Positions 31,741 to 40,031 of a stretch of 64,000 bases of DNA are shown here, piece after piece; the stretch's first letter is position 1; each line of letters opens with the position of its first letter. The notes beneath the pieces are model-generated. The model ran no database searches, was not told where the DNA came from, and saw nothing but the letters and a program-made list of their open reading frames with translations. The DNA lies in contig JADJYS010000033.1 of the NCBI GenBank assembly GCA_016719645.1, forward strand, positions 62,001-126,000. Reading direction: 5' to 3'. The DNA is from a bacterium. Lineage in GTDB: Bacteria > Krumholzibacteriota > Krumholzibacteriia > LZORAL124-64-63. The position numbers and the translations under genes were made by a program.

Positions 31741-32448
31741 GCCGCCGCCAGCAGGGCGCCTGGCCCGCGCCGGATTTCGCCGTGGCGTCGCCGTCGCCCC
31801 GCGAGTTCGCCCGCGCCGCGGCACGGCGGGCGGCCGCCAGCTCTCGACGTCGTCGCCACCGGCGTCACGCGGTTCTTCCGCGAGCCGGACCACTTCGCGT
31901 TCGCCGCCGCCGCCGCGCGCCGGCTGGCGACCGGGGGGAGGCGCCTGCACTTCTGGTCGGCGGGCTGCGCGACCGGGGAGGAGCCCTACTCGCTGGCCAT
32001 GGTCCTGCGCGCGGACCTGCCGGCGTCGGCGGACTGGCGCATCCTGGCGACGGACATCTCCACCCTGGCCCTGCAGCGGGCCCAGCGCGGCAACTACACC
32101 CCGGCGCAGGCCGCCGCCGTGCCCCGGCGGTTTCAGGCGACGGCGTTCGCGACCGGCGCCGGTCCGGACGGGGACGTCCTGCGCGTCGTCGACGACCTCA
32201 AGCGGAGGGTGCTGTTCCGCCGCCTGAACCTGGGCCGGACACCCTTCCCGATCCGCGGCGATTTCGACGTCGTCTTCTGCCGCAACGTGCTGATCTATTT
32301 CGATCCCCGGCAGCGGGCGGCCGCGGTGGCGGAGTTCCACCGGCTGCTGCGGCCGGGCGGTCACCTGATCGTCGGTCCGTCGGAGACGCTGCTGGGCGTC
32401 GAGGACCGCTTCGAACGCCGGCAGCCGGCCGTCTACAGGAGGGTATAA
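31737..32448 (+). pseudogene. cheR: CheR methyltransferase, N-terminal domain shortened and frameshifted
   Basis: CheR methylates chemoreceptor glutamates with SAM. From about 31843 the frame reads LDVVATGVTRFFREPDHFAF, HFWSAGCATGEEPYSLAMVL (SAM loop) and VVFCRNVLIYFDPRQRAAAV, complete to the end. The start overlapping cheW (GTG 31737) lies in another frame: 35 residues with SPREFARAAARRAA, which resembles the CheR N-terminus. The two meet near 31840, with roughly 45-60 residues of the N-terminal helical domain missing. This is a deletion plus frame change, not a simple one-base error. It may be an assembly collapse or a genuinely broken gene. Confidence 0.82.
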
Positions 32449-32487
32449 GATGGCAACTGGCCGCATCGGACCGCAGAGGGGGTGCCC

Positions 32488-33009
32488 ATGAGCGCCCTGC
32501 TCGACATTGCCCAGGCCCAGAGAGAGGGCCGGACCATCGTCGCGGTCGACATCTCCGAGATGCGGGTCTCGGCCGACCCCGCCCAGGTCCTGGTGACCTA
32601 CTCGCTGGGTTCCTGCGTGGGGGTGACCGTCTTCGACCCGGAGGCGGGGGTCGGCGGGCTGATCCACTGCATGCTGCCCCTCTCGAGGATCGACCCCCGC
32701 AAGGCCGCCGCGCGCCCCGCGATGTTCGTCGACACGGGACTGCCGGCGTTGCTGCAGGCCGTCTACGACCTCGGCGCCAACCAGCGCCGCCTGCTGGTCA
32801 AGGCCGCCGGCGGCGGCTCGCCCCTGGGCCCCGACGAGATCTTCAAGATCGGCCAGCGCAACCTCGAAGTGCTGGGCAAGGTGCTGTGGAAGAACGGACT
32901 CGAACTGCGGGCCCAGAGCGTGGGCGGCGCGCAGGCGCGCACCCTGGCCCTGGATCTGCAGACCGGGCGCACGATCGTCCGGACGGACGGAAAGGAGTCG
33001 GAACTGTGA
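32488..33009 (+). CDS. cheD: Chemoreceptor glutamine deamidase CheD
   Basis: A 173-residue CheD, which deamidates receptor glutamines and is often controlled by CheC. The catalytic Cys and His are in TYSLGSCVGVTVFD and GLIHCMLP. AAGGGSPLGPDEIFKIGQRN is also conserved. The ATG at 32488 has AGAGGGGG upstream; an in-frame GTG at 32482 is close by. The TGA overlaps the GTG of the HDOD gene. Confidence 0.94.
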   Translation: MSALLDIAQAQREGRTIVAVDISEMRVSADPAQVLVTYSLGSCVGVTVFDPEAGVGGLIHCMLPLSRIDPRKAAARPAMFVDTGLPALLQAVYDLGANQRRLLVKAAGGGSPLGPDEIFKIGQRNLEVLGKVLWKNGLELRAQSVGGAQARTLALDLQTGRTIVRTDGKESEL

Positions 33010-33893
33010 GCATCAGACGCGACATCCTGGCCAAGGTGCACGCGGTGCCGCCGCTGCCCGAGGTCGTCTTCAAGCTGCAGAAGTACTGCAACGACCCCAA
33101 CGTCAGCTACCCCGAACTGGCGAAGGTCATCGAGGTCGACCCGGGCCTGACCACCAGCCTGCTGCGTCTGGCCAACTCGGCCTACTTCGGCTGCGAGGGG
33201 ACGATCGGCTCGGTGCAGTACGCCATCACCCGCCTGGGCCTGAAACGGGTCTACCAGATGGTGCTGGCCGTGTGCGTGGCGCCGATGGCCCGCAAGCCGA
33301 TCCGCGGCTACGACCTGACCCCGGCCATGCTCTGGCAGCACGCGATCGCCACCGCGATGGCCTCGGAGTACCTCGCCCAGGAGCTCGGCCAGGCCGAGCC
33401 GGCGGACGCCTTCACCGCCGGCATGCTGCACGACATGGGCAAGATCGTCCTGGGCAACTTCGTCGAGGTGGACATGGGCAAGATCCGCGCGCTGGTGGAG
33501 CAGCGCGGCATCCCGTTCGACGAGGCCGAGCGCGAGATCGTGGGCACCGACCACGCCTCGGTCGCCGCCTCGCTGCTGCACCGCTGGCAGATCCCCGAGC
33601 GCATCGTGACCGCGGTGCGCTACCACCACCACCCCTCGGGCTGCGCCGATCCCGAGCCGCTGCTGGACATCGTCCACGTCGCGGACGTCCTGTGCCGGGA
33701 CGTCGGCTGGGGGATGGGCGCCGACGCGATGCTGTACCGGTTCGACCCGGCGTCGGCCGAGCGGCTCGCGCTGCCGCCGGACATCGCCGAGCAGACCATG
33801 GCCGAGGTCTCGCTGGGACTCGAGGAGATGATGGAGATCTTCCAGACCCTCGGCGGGGCGAGCGCGCCGCCCAGGCCCCAGCCCGTCGGCTGA
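33006..33893 (+). CDS. HDOD-domain protein
   Basis: A 295-residue HDOD protein. The fold markers are LPPLPEVVFKLQ-like residues at the front, VIEVDPGLTTSLLRLANSAYFG, the degenerate HD site GMLHDMGKIVLGNF and YHHHPSG. HDOD proteins are non-catalytic relatives of HD-GYP enzymes used in signalling and motility control. It is the last gene of the cheA operon and starts with a GTG overlapping the cheD stop. A strong terminator follows 22 nt later. Confidence 0.9.
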   Translation: MSIRRDILAKVHAVPPLPEVVFKLQKYCNDPNVSYPELAKVIEVDPGLTTSLLRLANSAYFGCEGTIGSVQYAITRLGLKRVYQMVLAVCVAPMARKPIRGYDLTPAMLWQHAIATAMASEYLAQELGQAEPADAFTAGMLHDMGKIVLGNFVEVDMGKIRALVEQRGIPFDEAEREIVGTDHASVAASLLHRWQIPERIVTAVRYHHHPSGCADPEPLLDIVHVADVLCRDVGWGMGADAMLYRFDPASAERLALPPDIAEQTMAEVSLGLEEMMEIFQTLGGASAPPRPQPVG

Positions 33894-33914
33894 CCGCGTC
33901 GCGCACGCATGCGA

Positions 33915-33940
33915 AGGCCGCCCCCGCGGGGGGGCGGCCT
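33915..33940 (+). terminator. Terminator hairpin between the cheA operon and the CheX-like genes
   Basis: An 11-bp GC-rich stem (AGGCCGCCCCC / GGGGGCGGCCT) around a GCGG loop, between two convergent transcripts. No long T run is present on either side. It probably serves both directions. Confidence 0.6.
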
Positions 33941-33961
33941 CGGCGTACCGGCCGGTGGCGG

Positions 33962-34435
33962 TCAGCGGCCCAGGAACGCGATCCGGATCGTCACGAACCC
34001 GGTTTCCGCGTGGAGGTCGAGCCGGTTCGCGGGCGCGGCCTGCCAGGCCGGCCCGTCCTCGTACGGCGCGAGCGGTCCCGGCACGACGTGGGGGTTGAGG
34101 CCGGTGTTGTTGATCTCGCCGCGCAGGACGTTGACGACCTCCGCGTAGGCCTCCCGGACCTGCTCCGACGGCTGTCCTGCGGCGATCTGCTCCTGCATGC
34201 TGCCGGGCGGCAGCATGATCAGCCAGCCTCCCAGCAGCACGACGGCGCCCAGGTCGGCCACCACGGCGCCGGCCTCTTCGCCGCCGTCGTCCAGCAGGGG
34301 GATCCGCCAGGCCCCGCCGGGCGCCGACGCCGGGTCCCAGGGCGCTCCGGCGGGTGTCAGGCGCAGGCCGGTAGGATGGCCCATGGTCCGGTCCAGGGTG
34401 TCGACGAGGCTGCCGGCGGCGAATCTAAGGCTCAT
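33962..34435 (-). CDS. CheX/CheC-like chemotaxis phosphatase, second copy
   Basis: A 157-residue protein. The segment EAYAEVVNVLRGEIN fits the CheC/CheX phosphatase motif (E-x2-N), with Glu instead of Asp or Ser at the first position. The N-terminal half (ADLGAVVLLGGWLIMLPPGSMQ) looks like one alpha-beta repeat of the fold. Its start overlaps the end of the preceding CheX-like gene by 11 nt. A CheY-P phosphatase or a partner for its neighbour is inferred from the motif and from cheY next door. Confidence 0.6.
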   Translation of the reverse strand: MSLRFAAGSLVDTLDRTMGHPTGLRLTPAGAPWDPASAPGGAWRIPLLDDGGEEAGAVVADLGAVVLLGGWLIMLPPGSMQEQIAAGQPSEQVREAYAEVVNVLRGEINNTGLNPHVVPGPLAPYEDGPAWQAAPANRLDLHAETGFVTIRIAFLGR

Positions 34436-34944
34436 GCCGCGCGTCTCCTGTTCCGGGAGCGCAGCGCCAGGCGAGCAGCACGCGGACCTGCAGGTCGCCG
34501 GGGTCCGTGGTCAGCCGGACCGATCCCGCGCCCGGGACGGCGGGAGCCGAGGCCGGCCCGCCCTCGTCGAACTCGGGCAGGGCGATGTGCAGCCGCGGGT
34601 CGCTCCGGTCGCGCTTGAAGACCCCGGCGGCGATGTTGACCAGTTCCTTCAAGGCGTCGGCCAGGTCCGCCGGCTCGGGGTCCTCGTCGGGATCCAGACC
34701 GAACAGCCGCTGCGTCAGCCGGCGGGCGCTCTGCGCGTCCGCCAGCAGCGTCAGCCGCCAGCGGCCGCCGGGCGCCGCCAGGTCGATGCCGCTGCGGTAC
34801 CAGACCGTGGCCGGCAGCGGGCGCCCCGCCGTCGTCCGGCGCGGGCTGCAGGGCCAGCCCCAACTGCAGGCCGCACGTCTCGCGCACCGCCTCGGCGGCG
34901 GCGGCGAGCTCGGCGCTGACGAGGCTGCCGGCCGCCGTCGTCAC
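34425..34944 (-). pseudogene. CheX-like chemotaxis phosphatase, interrupted by one frameshift
   Basis: Begins with a GTG overlapping the cheY stop (VTTAAGSLVSAELAAAAEAV). After LALQPAPDDGG the frame breaks. On the other side of CCCC (34824-34827 on the plus strand) it continues RPLPATVWYRSGIDLA, then DALKELVNIAAGVFKRD. The latter is a full D-x3-E-x2-N motif of CheC/CheX phosphatases. Removing one base from the run joins the two parts with no residue lost. This and its neighbour look like paralogues. A sequencing error is the simplest explanation. Confidence 0.72.
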
Positions 34945-35303
34945 GCCACGAACGCCTCCAGCGCCAGGCTCATGTCCTCGGGCGTGAACGGCTTCGCCAG
35001 CAGGAAATCCGCCCCGGCCTCCTCGGCGAGCTGCCGCATCTCGTGCGTGTTCTCGGAGGTGACGAAGCCGAAGGGGATGCCGAGGCCGGCCGCGTTCAGG
35101 GCCCGCTTGAACTCGAGGCCCGACATGCGGGGCATGTGCCAGTCCGACAGGATCAGGTCGGGGCGGGCGTCGCGCGCGAGCTCGAGCGCCTCGACGCCGT
35201 CGCCGGCCTCGAGGACCTCGAGGCCGGTGAAGCCGGCCTGGCGCAGGGTGCGCTGGATGATGCGCCGCATGGCGCGCGAGTCGTCGACGATCAGGATCTT
35301 CAT
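34941..35303 (-). CDS. cheY: Single-domain response regulator CheY
   Basis: A 120-residue receiver domain. The acidic pocket is D7 and D8, the phosphoacceptor is D54 (LILSDWHMP), and T82 and K104 (AKPFTPED) complete the active site. CheY-P controls the flagellar motor. It has no output domain. GGAGCG lies upstream of the ATG. It is the first gene of a three-gene minus-strand operon with two CheX-like phosphatases, which fits control of CheY-P lifetime. A sigma-28-like promoter lies upstream. Confidence 0.92.
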   Translation of the reverse strand: MKILIVDDSRAMRRIIQRTLRQAGFTGLEVLEAGDGVEALELARDARPDLILSDWHMPRMSGLEFKRALNAAGLGIPFGFVTSENTHEMRQLAEEAGADFLLAKPFTPEDMSLALEAFVA

Positions 35304-35333
35304 GGCCGCGCTCCGGGACGGGGATGGGTGCCG

Positions 35334-35361
35334 GCCCGGCGCACGCGGGCGTGCGCCGGGC
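35334..35361 (-). other. Hairpin at the expected 5' end of the cheY transcript
   Basis: A perfect 12-bp stem (GCCCGGCGCACG and its complement) with a CGGG loop. It begins about where transcription from the adjacent sigma-28-like promoter should start, so the mRNA would open with this hairpin. A role in mRNA stability is inferred. Confidence 0.45.
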
Positions 35362-35368
35362 CTCCTGG

Positions 35369-35395
35369 TTATCGGCGCGCAGGGGCGCCGATTGA
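35369..35395 (-). promoter_or_regulatory. Sigma-28 (FliA)-like promoter of the cheY operon
   Basis: On the minus strand: TCAA (35395-35392), a 15-nt spacer, then GCCGATAA (35376-35369), which matches the -10 consensus perfectly. It is the best of three such sites in the window. The rest of 35304-35536 contains the hairpin at 35334 and nothing else that I recognise. Confidence 0.75.
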
Positions 35396-35536
35396 GCGGA
35401 ATGAGCCTCCGGGCGGGCCGCGGCGCGGCGATTCCCTTGAAAAGGGCAGCTCCCGCGGCCATCATTCAGGCGGGGCGCCGCCGCGGGCGGACCCCGCGAC
35501 CTCACACCACGACCGGATCGACCGCGAGGTGGGACC

Positions 35537-36769
35537 ATGGCAGGCAGGGGAGAGGCGGGCAGCCGGGACGCGGGCGTGCGCTCGGACTGCTGGATCTCGG
35601 TGGAGCTGCGCGACGGGGGCGGTCTGGAACTGACCGTCGCGAGCAAGGTGGCCTCGATGTACGGCGAGCGCATCCGGGCGCAGATCGCGGCCGGCTGCCG
35701 CACCCTGGGCCTGGAGCACGCGCGCGTCGAGGTCGACGACCAGGGGGCGGTGCCCTTCGTCCTGGACGCCCGGCTCGAGTGCGCGGCCCGGCGCGCCGAC
35801 CCCGGCCTCGCGGGCGCCCTGCTGCCGGAGCTGCGCCCCTGCTGCGCCGCGCCGGCCGTCCGGCGCCGCCTGCGCCGCTCGCGCCTGTACCTGCCGGGCA
35901 ACCAGCCCAAGCTCTTCCTGAACGCCGGCCTGCACCTGCCCGACGGCGTGATCCTGGACCTCGAGGACGCCGTGGCGCCGGCCGAGAAGGACGCCGCGCG
36001 GGCGCTGGTGCGCAACGCCCTGCGCGTGGTGGACTTCGGCGCGGCCGAGCGCATGGTCCGCATCAACCAGGGCGAGCGCGGGCTCGAGGACCTGGACTGG
36101 ATCGTGCCGCACAACCCGCACGTGATCCTCGTCCCGAAGGTCGAGGACCCCGCCCAGGTGCGCGCCGTCGCCGCCCGCGTCGCGGCGATCCGCGAGCAGG
36201 CGAAGGCCGCGGGCGAGGTCTTCCTGATGCCCATCATCGAGTCGGCCCTGGGCGCCTGGCGCGCCTTCGAGATCGCGGCGGCGGACCCGTCGGTGATCGC
36301 GCTGGCGGTGGGCCTCGAGGACTACACCGCCGACATCGGCGCGCCGCGCACGCTCGAGGGCCGCGAGTCGTTCTGGGCCCGCAGCCAGGTCGTCAACGGC
36401 GCGGTGGCCGCCGGCGTGCAGCCCATCGACACCGTGTTCAGCGACGTCGCCGACGAGGACGGCCTGCGCGCCTCCTGCGCCGAGGCCAAGGCGCTGGGCT
36501 TCGTGGGCAAGGGTTGCATCCACCCGCGGCAGATCGCCGTGGTGCACGCCGCCTTCGCGCCCACGCCCGACGAGCTGGCCAAGGCGCAGCGGATCGTGCT
36601 GGCGTTCGAGCAGGCCGAGGCGCAGGGCCTCGGCGTGGTCGCCCTGGGCACCAAGATGATCGACGCCCCGGTGGTCAAGCGGGCCCAGGGCGTCCTGGCG
36701 ACGGCGCTGGCGGCGGGGCTGCTGCCGGCGGACTGGCGCGGGTCCGGCAACGAGGGGGTCGCGCGATGA
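35537..36769 (+). CDS. citE: Citrate lyase acyl carrier (CitD) fused to citryl-CoA lyase beta subunit (CitE)
   Basis: A 410-residue fusion. Residues about 15-90 (CWISVELRDGGGLELTVASK; LEHARVEVDDQGAVPFVLDARL) match CitD, the acyl carrier that bears the special CoA-derived group on a Ser. Residues 110-400 match CitE: RRSRLYLPGNQPKLF, DGVILDLEDAVAPAEKD, LMPIIESALGAW and GFVGKGCIHPRQI. CitE splits citryl-ACP into oxaloacetate and acetyl-ACP. Normally these are two genes. GAGGTGGG precedes the ATG, and citF follows with an ATGA overlap. Confidence 0.9.
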   Translation: MAGRGEAGSRDAGVRSDCWISVELRDGGGLELTVASKVASMYGERIRAQIAAGCRTLGLEHARVEVDDQGAVPFVLDARLECAARRADPGLAGALLPELRPCCAAPAVRRRLRRSRLYLPGNQPKLFLNAGLHLPDGVILDLEDAVAPAEKDAARALVRNALRVVDFGAAERMVRINQGERGLEDLDWIVPHNPHVILVPKVEDPAQVRAVAARVAAIREQAKAAGEVFLMPIIESALGAWRAFEIAAADPSVIALAVGLEDYTADIGAPRTLEGRESFWARSQVVNGAVAAGVQPIDTVFSDVADEDGLRASCAEAKALGFVGKGCIHPRQIAVVHAAFAPTPDELAKAQRIVLAFEQAEAQGLGVVALGTKMIDAPVVKRAQGVLATALAAGLLPADWRGSGNEGVAR

Positions 36770-38322
36770 CGAAGCTGGTCGAGAACGCCGCGGGCCGCCT
36801 GGTGCCGGCCGAGATCAACGGCCACCCGGCCGTCCCCTTCCAGGGCGTGGGCCGCTACCGCCCGCAGGGCCGCAAGGCCGCCCCGCCGATCCGCTCCTGC
36901 GCCGACTACCCGGCCGACGGCGACAAGACCGCCCCGGACCTCAAGACCGCCCTGCAGCGCGCCGGCCTGCGCGACGGCATGACCATCGGCAGCCACCACC
37001 ACCTGCGCAACGGCGACCTGGTCGCCAACCAGGTATTCAAAGCGGCGGCCGAGCTGGGCGTCCGGGACCTGCGCTGGGTGCCCAGCGCGGCCTTCCCCTG
37101 CCACGCGCCGCTGCTGGAGCTGCTCGAGAGCGGGGTCATCCACCACATCGAGGGCAGCATGAACGGCCCCCTGGGCGACTACTGCAGCCAGGGCCGGATG
37201 CGGGGGATGGGCGTGCTGCGCAGCCACGGCGGCCGCTGGCAGGCGATCCAGGACGGCGAGCTGCACCTCGACATCGCGGTCATCGCGGCCCCGACGGCCG
37301 ACCCCTTCGGCAACGCGACCGGCGACCGCGGCCCGACCGCCTGCGGCCTCTTGGGCTTCGCGCTGGCGGACTCGCTGTACGCCGACCACGTCATCGTGGT
37401 CACCGACAACCTGGTGCCGTTCCCCTGCATCCCCTGGCAGATCCAGGGCAACAACGTCGACCAGGTCGTCGTGCTGGACCGCATCGGCGACGCCAGCAAG
37501 ATCGTCTCGGGCACCACCGAGATCACCAAGTCGCCCGACCGCCTGCTGATCGCCGAGCTGACCGCCCGCTTCTGCGACGAGGCCGGCATCGTTCGCGACG
37601 GCTTCAGCTTCCAGGCCGGCGCCGGCGGCACGGCCCTGAGCTTCGCCCTGTTCCTGCGCGACATCATGCGCGAGCGCGGGATCAAGGCGCGCTTCGTGCG
37701 CGGCGGCAGCACGCAGTACCTGGTCGACATGCTCGAGGAGGGACTGACCGACTACATCCTCGACGGCCAGACCTTCGACCTCGCCGGCGTGCGCTCGATG
37801 CGCGAGAACCCCGGCCACGTCAACACCAGCCCCTTCACCAGCTACAACTGGCACGGCAAGGGCAACTTCGCCAGCCTGCTGGACGCCGTCGTGCTGGGCG
37901 CCACCGAGGTCGACGTCGACTTCAACGCCAACGTCGTGACCCACAGCGACGGCCGCCTGCTGCACGGCATCGGCGGCTGGATGAACTGCCTGGCCGGCAG
38001 GTGCACCATCCTGCCGGTCCCCAGCTTCCGGGACCGCATCCCGGTGCTGGTCGACCGGGTGACCACCCTCTGCGGCCCCGGCGAGCTGATCGACGTCGTG
38101 GTCACCGAGCGGGGCATCGCCGTCAACCCCCTGCGGCAGGACCTGTTGGGCAAGCTGCGGGGTTCCAGCCTGCCCCTGCGCGACATCCGCGACCTCAAGG
38201 CCGAGGTCGAGGAGATCGTCGGCGGGCCGCCCGCCCCGCCCGAGCTGGGCGAGAAGGTCGTGGCCGCGATCAAGTGGGTGGACGGGACCGTCATCGACGC
38301 CGTCCGGGAAGTGAAGGGCTGA
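36766..38322 (+). CDS. citF: Citrate lyase alpha subunit (citrate:acetyl-ACP transferase)
   Basis: A 518-residue CitF that exchanges acetate for citrate on the acyl carrier. It has the expected length and features: RDGMTIGSHHHLRNGD, VFKAAAELGVRDLRWVPSA, GFSFQAGAGGTALSFALFLRD and TEVDVDFNANVVTHSDG. Together with the CitDE fusion it completes the catalytic enzyme. No citC, citX or citG for maturation, and no citrate transporter, lies in the window; those must be elsewhere if the enzyme is active. Confidence 0.94.
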   Translation: MTKLVENAAGRLVPAEINGHPAVPFQGVGRYRPQGRKAAPPIRSCADYPADGDKTAPDLKTALQRAGLRDGMTIGSHHHLRNGDLVANQVFKAAAELGVRDLRWVPSAAFPCHAPLLELLESGVIHHIEGSMNGPLGDYCSQGRMRGMGVLRSHGGRWQAIQDGELHLDIAVIAAPTADPFGNATGDRGPTACGLLGFALADSLYADHVIVVTDNLVPFPCIPWQIQGNNVDQVVVLDRIGDASKIVSGTTEITKSPDRLLIAELTARFCDEAGIVRDGFSFQAGAGGTALSFALFLRDIMRERGIKARFVRGGSTQYLVDMLEEGLTDYILDGQTFDLAGVRSMRENPGHVNTSPFTSYNWHGKGNFASLLDAVVLGATEVDVDFNANVVTHSDGRLLHGIGGWMNCLAGRCTILPVPSFRDRIPVLVDRVTTLCGPGELIDVVVTERGIAVNPLRQDLLGKLRGSSLPLRDIRDLKAEVEEIVGGPPAPPELGEKVVAAIKWVDGTVIDAVREVKG

Positions 38323-38349
38323 TTCCGGGGCCGGAATTCCACTTTAGCC

Positions 38350-38379
38350 TTGGCGGATCCGGACGAATACGGGTAGAAT
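38350..38379 (+). promoter_or_regulatory. Sigma-70-type promoter of the YbjN-like gene
   Basis: TTGGCG (38350-38355), an 18-bp spacer and TAGAAT (38374-38379), 54 nt before the GTG start. Confidence 0.5.
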
Positions 38380-38433
38380 GGCAGCTCCTGCGAGCTGTTC
38401 CGCATCCCATTTCACCTTTCAAGGAGATCCGAC

Positions 38434-38913
38434 GTGAGCCAGAAACCGGCCGTTTCCGCGACCCGCCTCGTCCTGCCCCTCGTCCTGGTCACGCTGCTGG
38501 CCATGCTGGCCTTCGCCGCGGCCGCCCAGGCCGGCGACAAGGACGTCATCGAGTCGATCACCCGCGACGACGTGCAGGAGCTGCTCGAGGACGAGGGCTA
38601 CTCCGTCTCGGTCGACGAGGACGGCGACCTGCTGTGGAAGCTCGAGGGCTACAACACCTGGATGTTCCTGGCGAAGGACGGCGAGTCGCTGCAGTTCTAC
38701 GCGCCCTTCGGCGACGGCAACGCCACGCTGAAGAAGGTCAACACCTGGAACCAGACCCGCCGCTACTCCCGCTCCTACCTCGACGACGAGGGCGATCCCC
38801 GTCTGGAGCTGGACCTGGACATGGCCGGCGGCGTGACCGTGGCGCGGATCAAGGATTTCTTCCTGACCTGTCGGGTCTCGTTCACGGCCTGGACCGCCGA
38901 AGTCGTCCAGTAG
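38434..38913 (+). CDS. Secreted YbjN-domain-like protein
   Basis: A 159-residue protein starting at GTG with AAGGAG upstream. A signal peptide (LPLVLVTLLAMLAFAAAAQA) precedes a small domain: DDVQELLEDEGYSVSVDEDGDL, then LWKLEGYNTWMFL and a late LELDLDMAGGVTVARIKDFF. This pattern matches YbjN (putative sensory transduction regulator) proteins, which have a type III secretion chaperone-like fold. Its function is unknown. It sits 17 nt before rho. Confidence 0.7.
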   Translation: MSQKPAVSATRLVLPLVLVTLLAMLAFAAAAQAGDKDVIESITRDDVQELLEDEGYSVSVDEDGDLLWKLEGYNTWMFLAKDGESLQFYAPFGDGNATLKKVNTWNQTRRYSRSYLDDEGDPRLELDLDMAGGVTVARIKDFFLTCRVSFTAWTAEVVQ

Positions 38914-38930
38914 CCTCAGGCGGCGCATTG

Positions 38931-40031
38931 ATGTCCGAAACGATCACCGGTGTCCTCGGTCTCGACAAGCGCGGCGGCGGCTATCTGCGCAGCCCCGCGC
39001 GGTCGTTCCAACCCCGTCCCGAGGACCCCTGGGTCCCGCCCCAGCTCGTGCAGAAGCACGGGCTGATCGACGGCGCCGTCGTCGCGGGAACGGTCGAGAA
39101 GGGTCGCAAGGGCCCGCAGCTCGGGGACGTGTCCTCGGTCTGCGGGCTCTCGCCCGCCGCCTTCCGCGGCCGCACCCATTTCGACAAGCTCACCGCGATC
39201 AACCCCGCCGAACGCTTCCGCCTGGGCGACGGCGGCAACGTCACCATGCGCATCGTCGACCTGGTGGCGCCCCTGGCCCGCGGCACGCGCGCGATGATCG
39301 TCTCGCCCCCCAAGGCGGGCAAGACGCAGATCCTCGAGGACCTGGCCATCGCCATCGCCGCCTGCGACCCCGACGCGCGCATCGTCGTGCTGCTCATCGA
39401 CGAGCGGCCCGAGGAGGTCACCCACTTCCGCCGGCGCGTGCCGGCCGAGGTGCTGGCCAGCTCCAGCGACCAGGACACGGCCACCCACGTGCGGCTGGCC
39501 GAGCTGGCGATGGCCCAGGTGCGCTGCGAGCTGGAGTGCGGGCGGGACGTGGTGGTGCTCATCGACAGCCTGACCCGCCTGGGACGGGCCTTCAACCTGC
39601 ACGCCGCGGGCTCGGGCCGCACGATGACCGGCGGCCTGGACGCCCGCGCCCTGGAGATCCCGCGCAAGATCTTCGGCATGGCCCGCAACATCGAGCACGG
39701 CGGCTCGGTGACCGTGGTGGCCTCCGCGCTGGTGGAGACCGGCTCGCGCATGGACGATCTGATCTTCGAGGAGTTCAAGGGCACGGGCAACAGCGAGATC
39801 GTCCTGGACCGCTCGCTGGCCGAGAACCGCGTCTTCCCCGCCATCGACCTGCGCGCCAGCGGCACCCGCCGCGACGAGCTGCTGTATTCGGTCGAGGACA
39901 TGGCCCGCCTCAACACCCTGCGCCGCCGCATGGTGCAGGCCGACCCCAAGACCGCCATGCTGGGCCTGCTGAAGCTCGTCGAGCAGACGGCCGACAACGA
40001 AGCGCTGCTGCGCAGCGTCTCGGCGCTGTGA
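38931..40031 (+). CDS. rho: Transcription termination factor Rho, short N-terminal form
   Basis: A 366-residue RNA-dependent ATPase helicase that ends transcripts. The Walker A loop SPPKAGKTQ is at 125-133, Walker B is DVVVLIDSLTRLGRAFN, and the Q and R loops appear as HAAGSGRTMTGGLDARAL. The C-terminal LYSVEDMARLNTLRRRM region is typical. Walker A lies about 50 residues earlier than in E. coli Rho, so the N-terminal helix bundle is missing and the RNA-binding domain is reduced. It may be a second, divergent Rho. Its stop overlaps the next gene as GTGA. Confidence 0.93.
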   Translation: MSETITGVLGLDKRGGGYLRSPARSFQPRPEDPWVPPQLVQKHGLIDGAVVAGTVEKGRKGPQLGDVSSVCGLSPAAFRGRTHFDKLTAINPAERFRLGDGGNVTMRIVDLVAPLARGTRAMIVSPPKAGKTQILEDLAIAIAACDPDARIVVLLIDERPEEVTHFRRRVPAEVLASSSDQDTATHVRLAELAMAQVRCELECGRDVVVLIDSLTRLGRAFNLHAAGSGRTMTGGLDARALEIPRKIFGMARNIEHGGSVTVVASALVETGSRMDDLIFEEFKGTGNSEIVLDRSLAENRVFPAIDLRASGTRRDELLYSVEDMARLNTLRRRMVQADPKTAMLGLLKLVEQTADNEALLRSVSAL

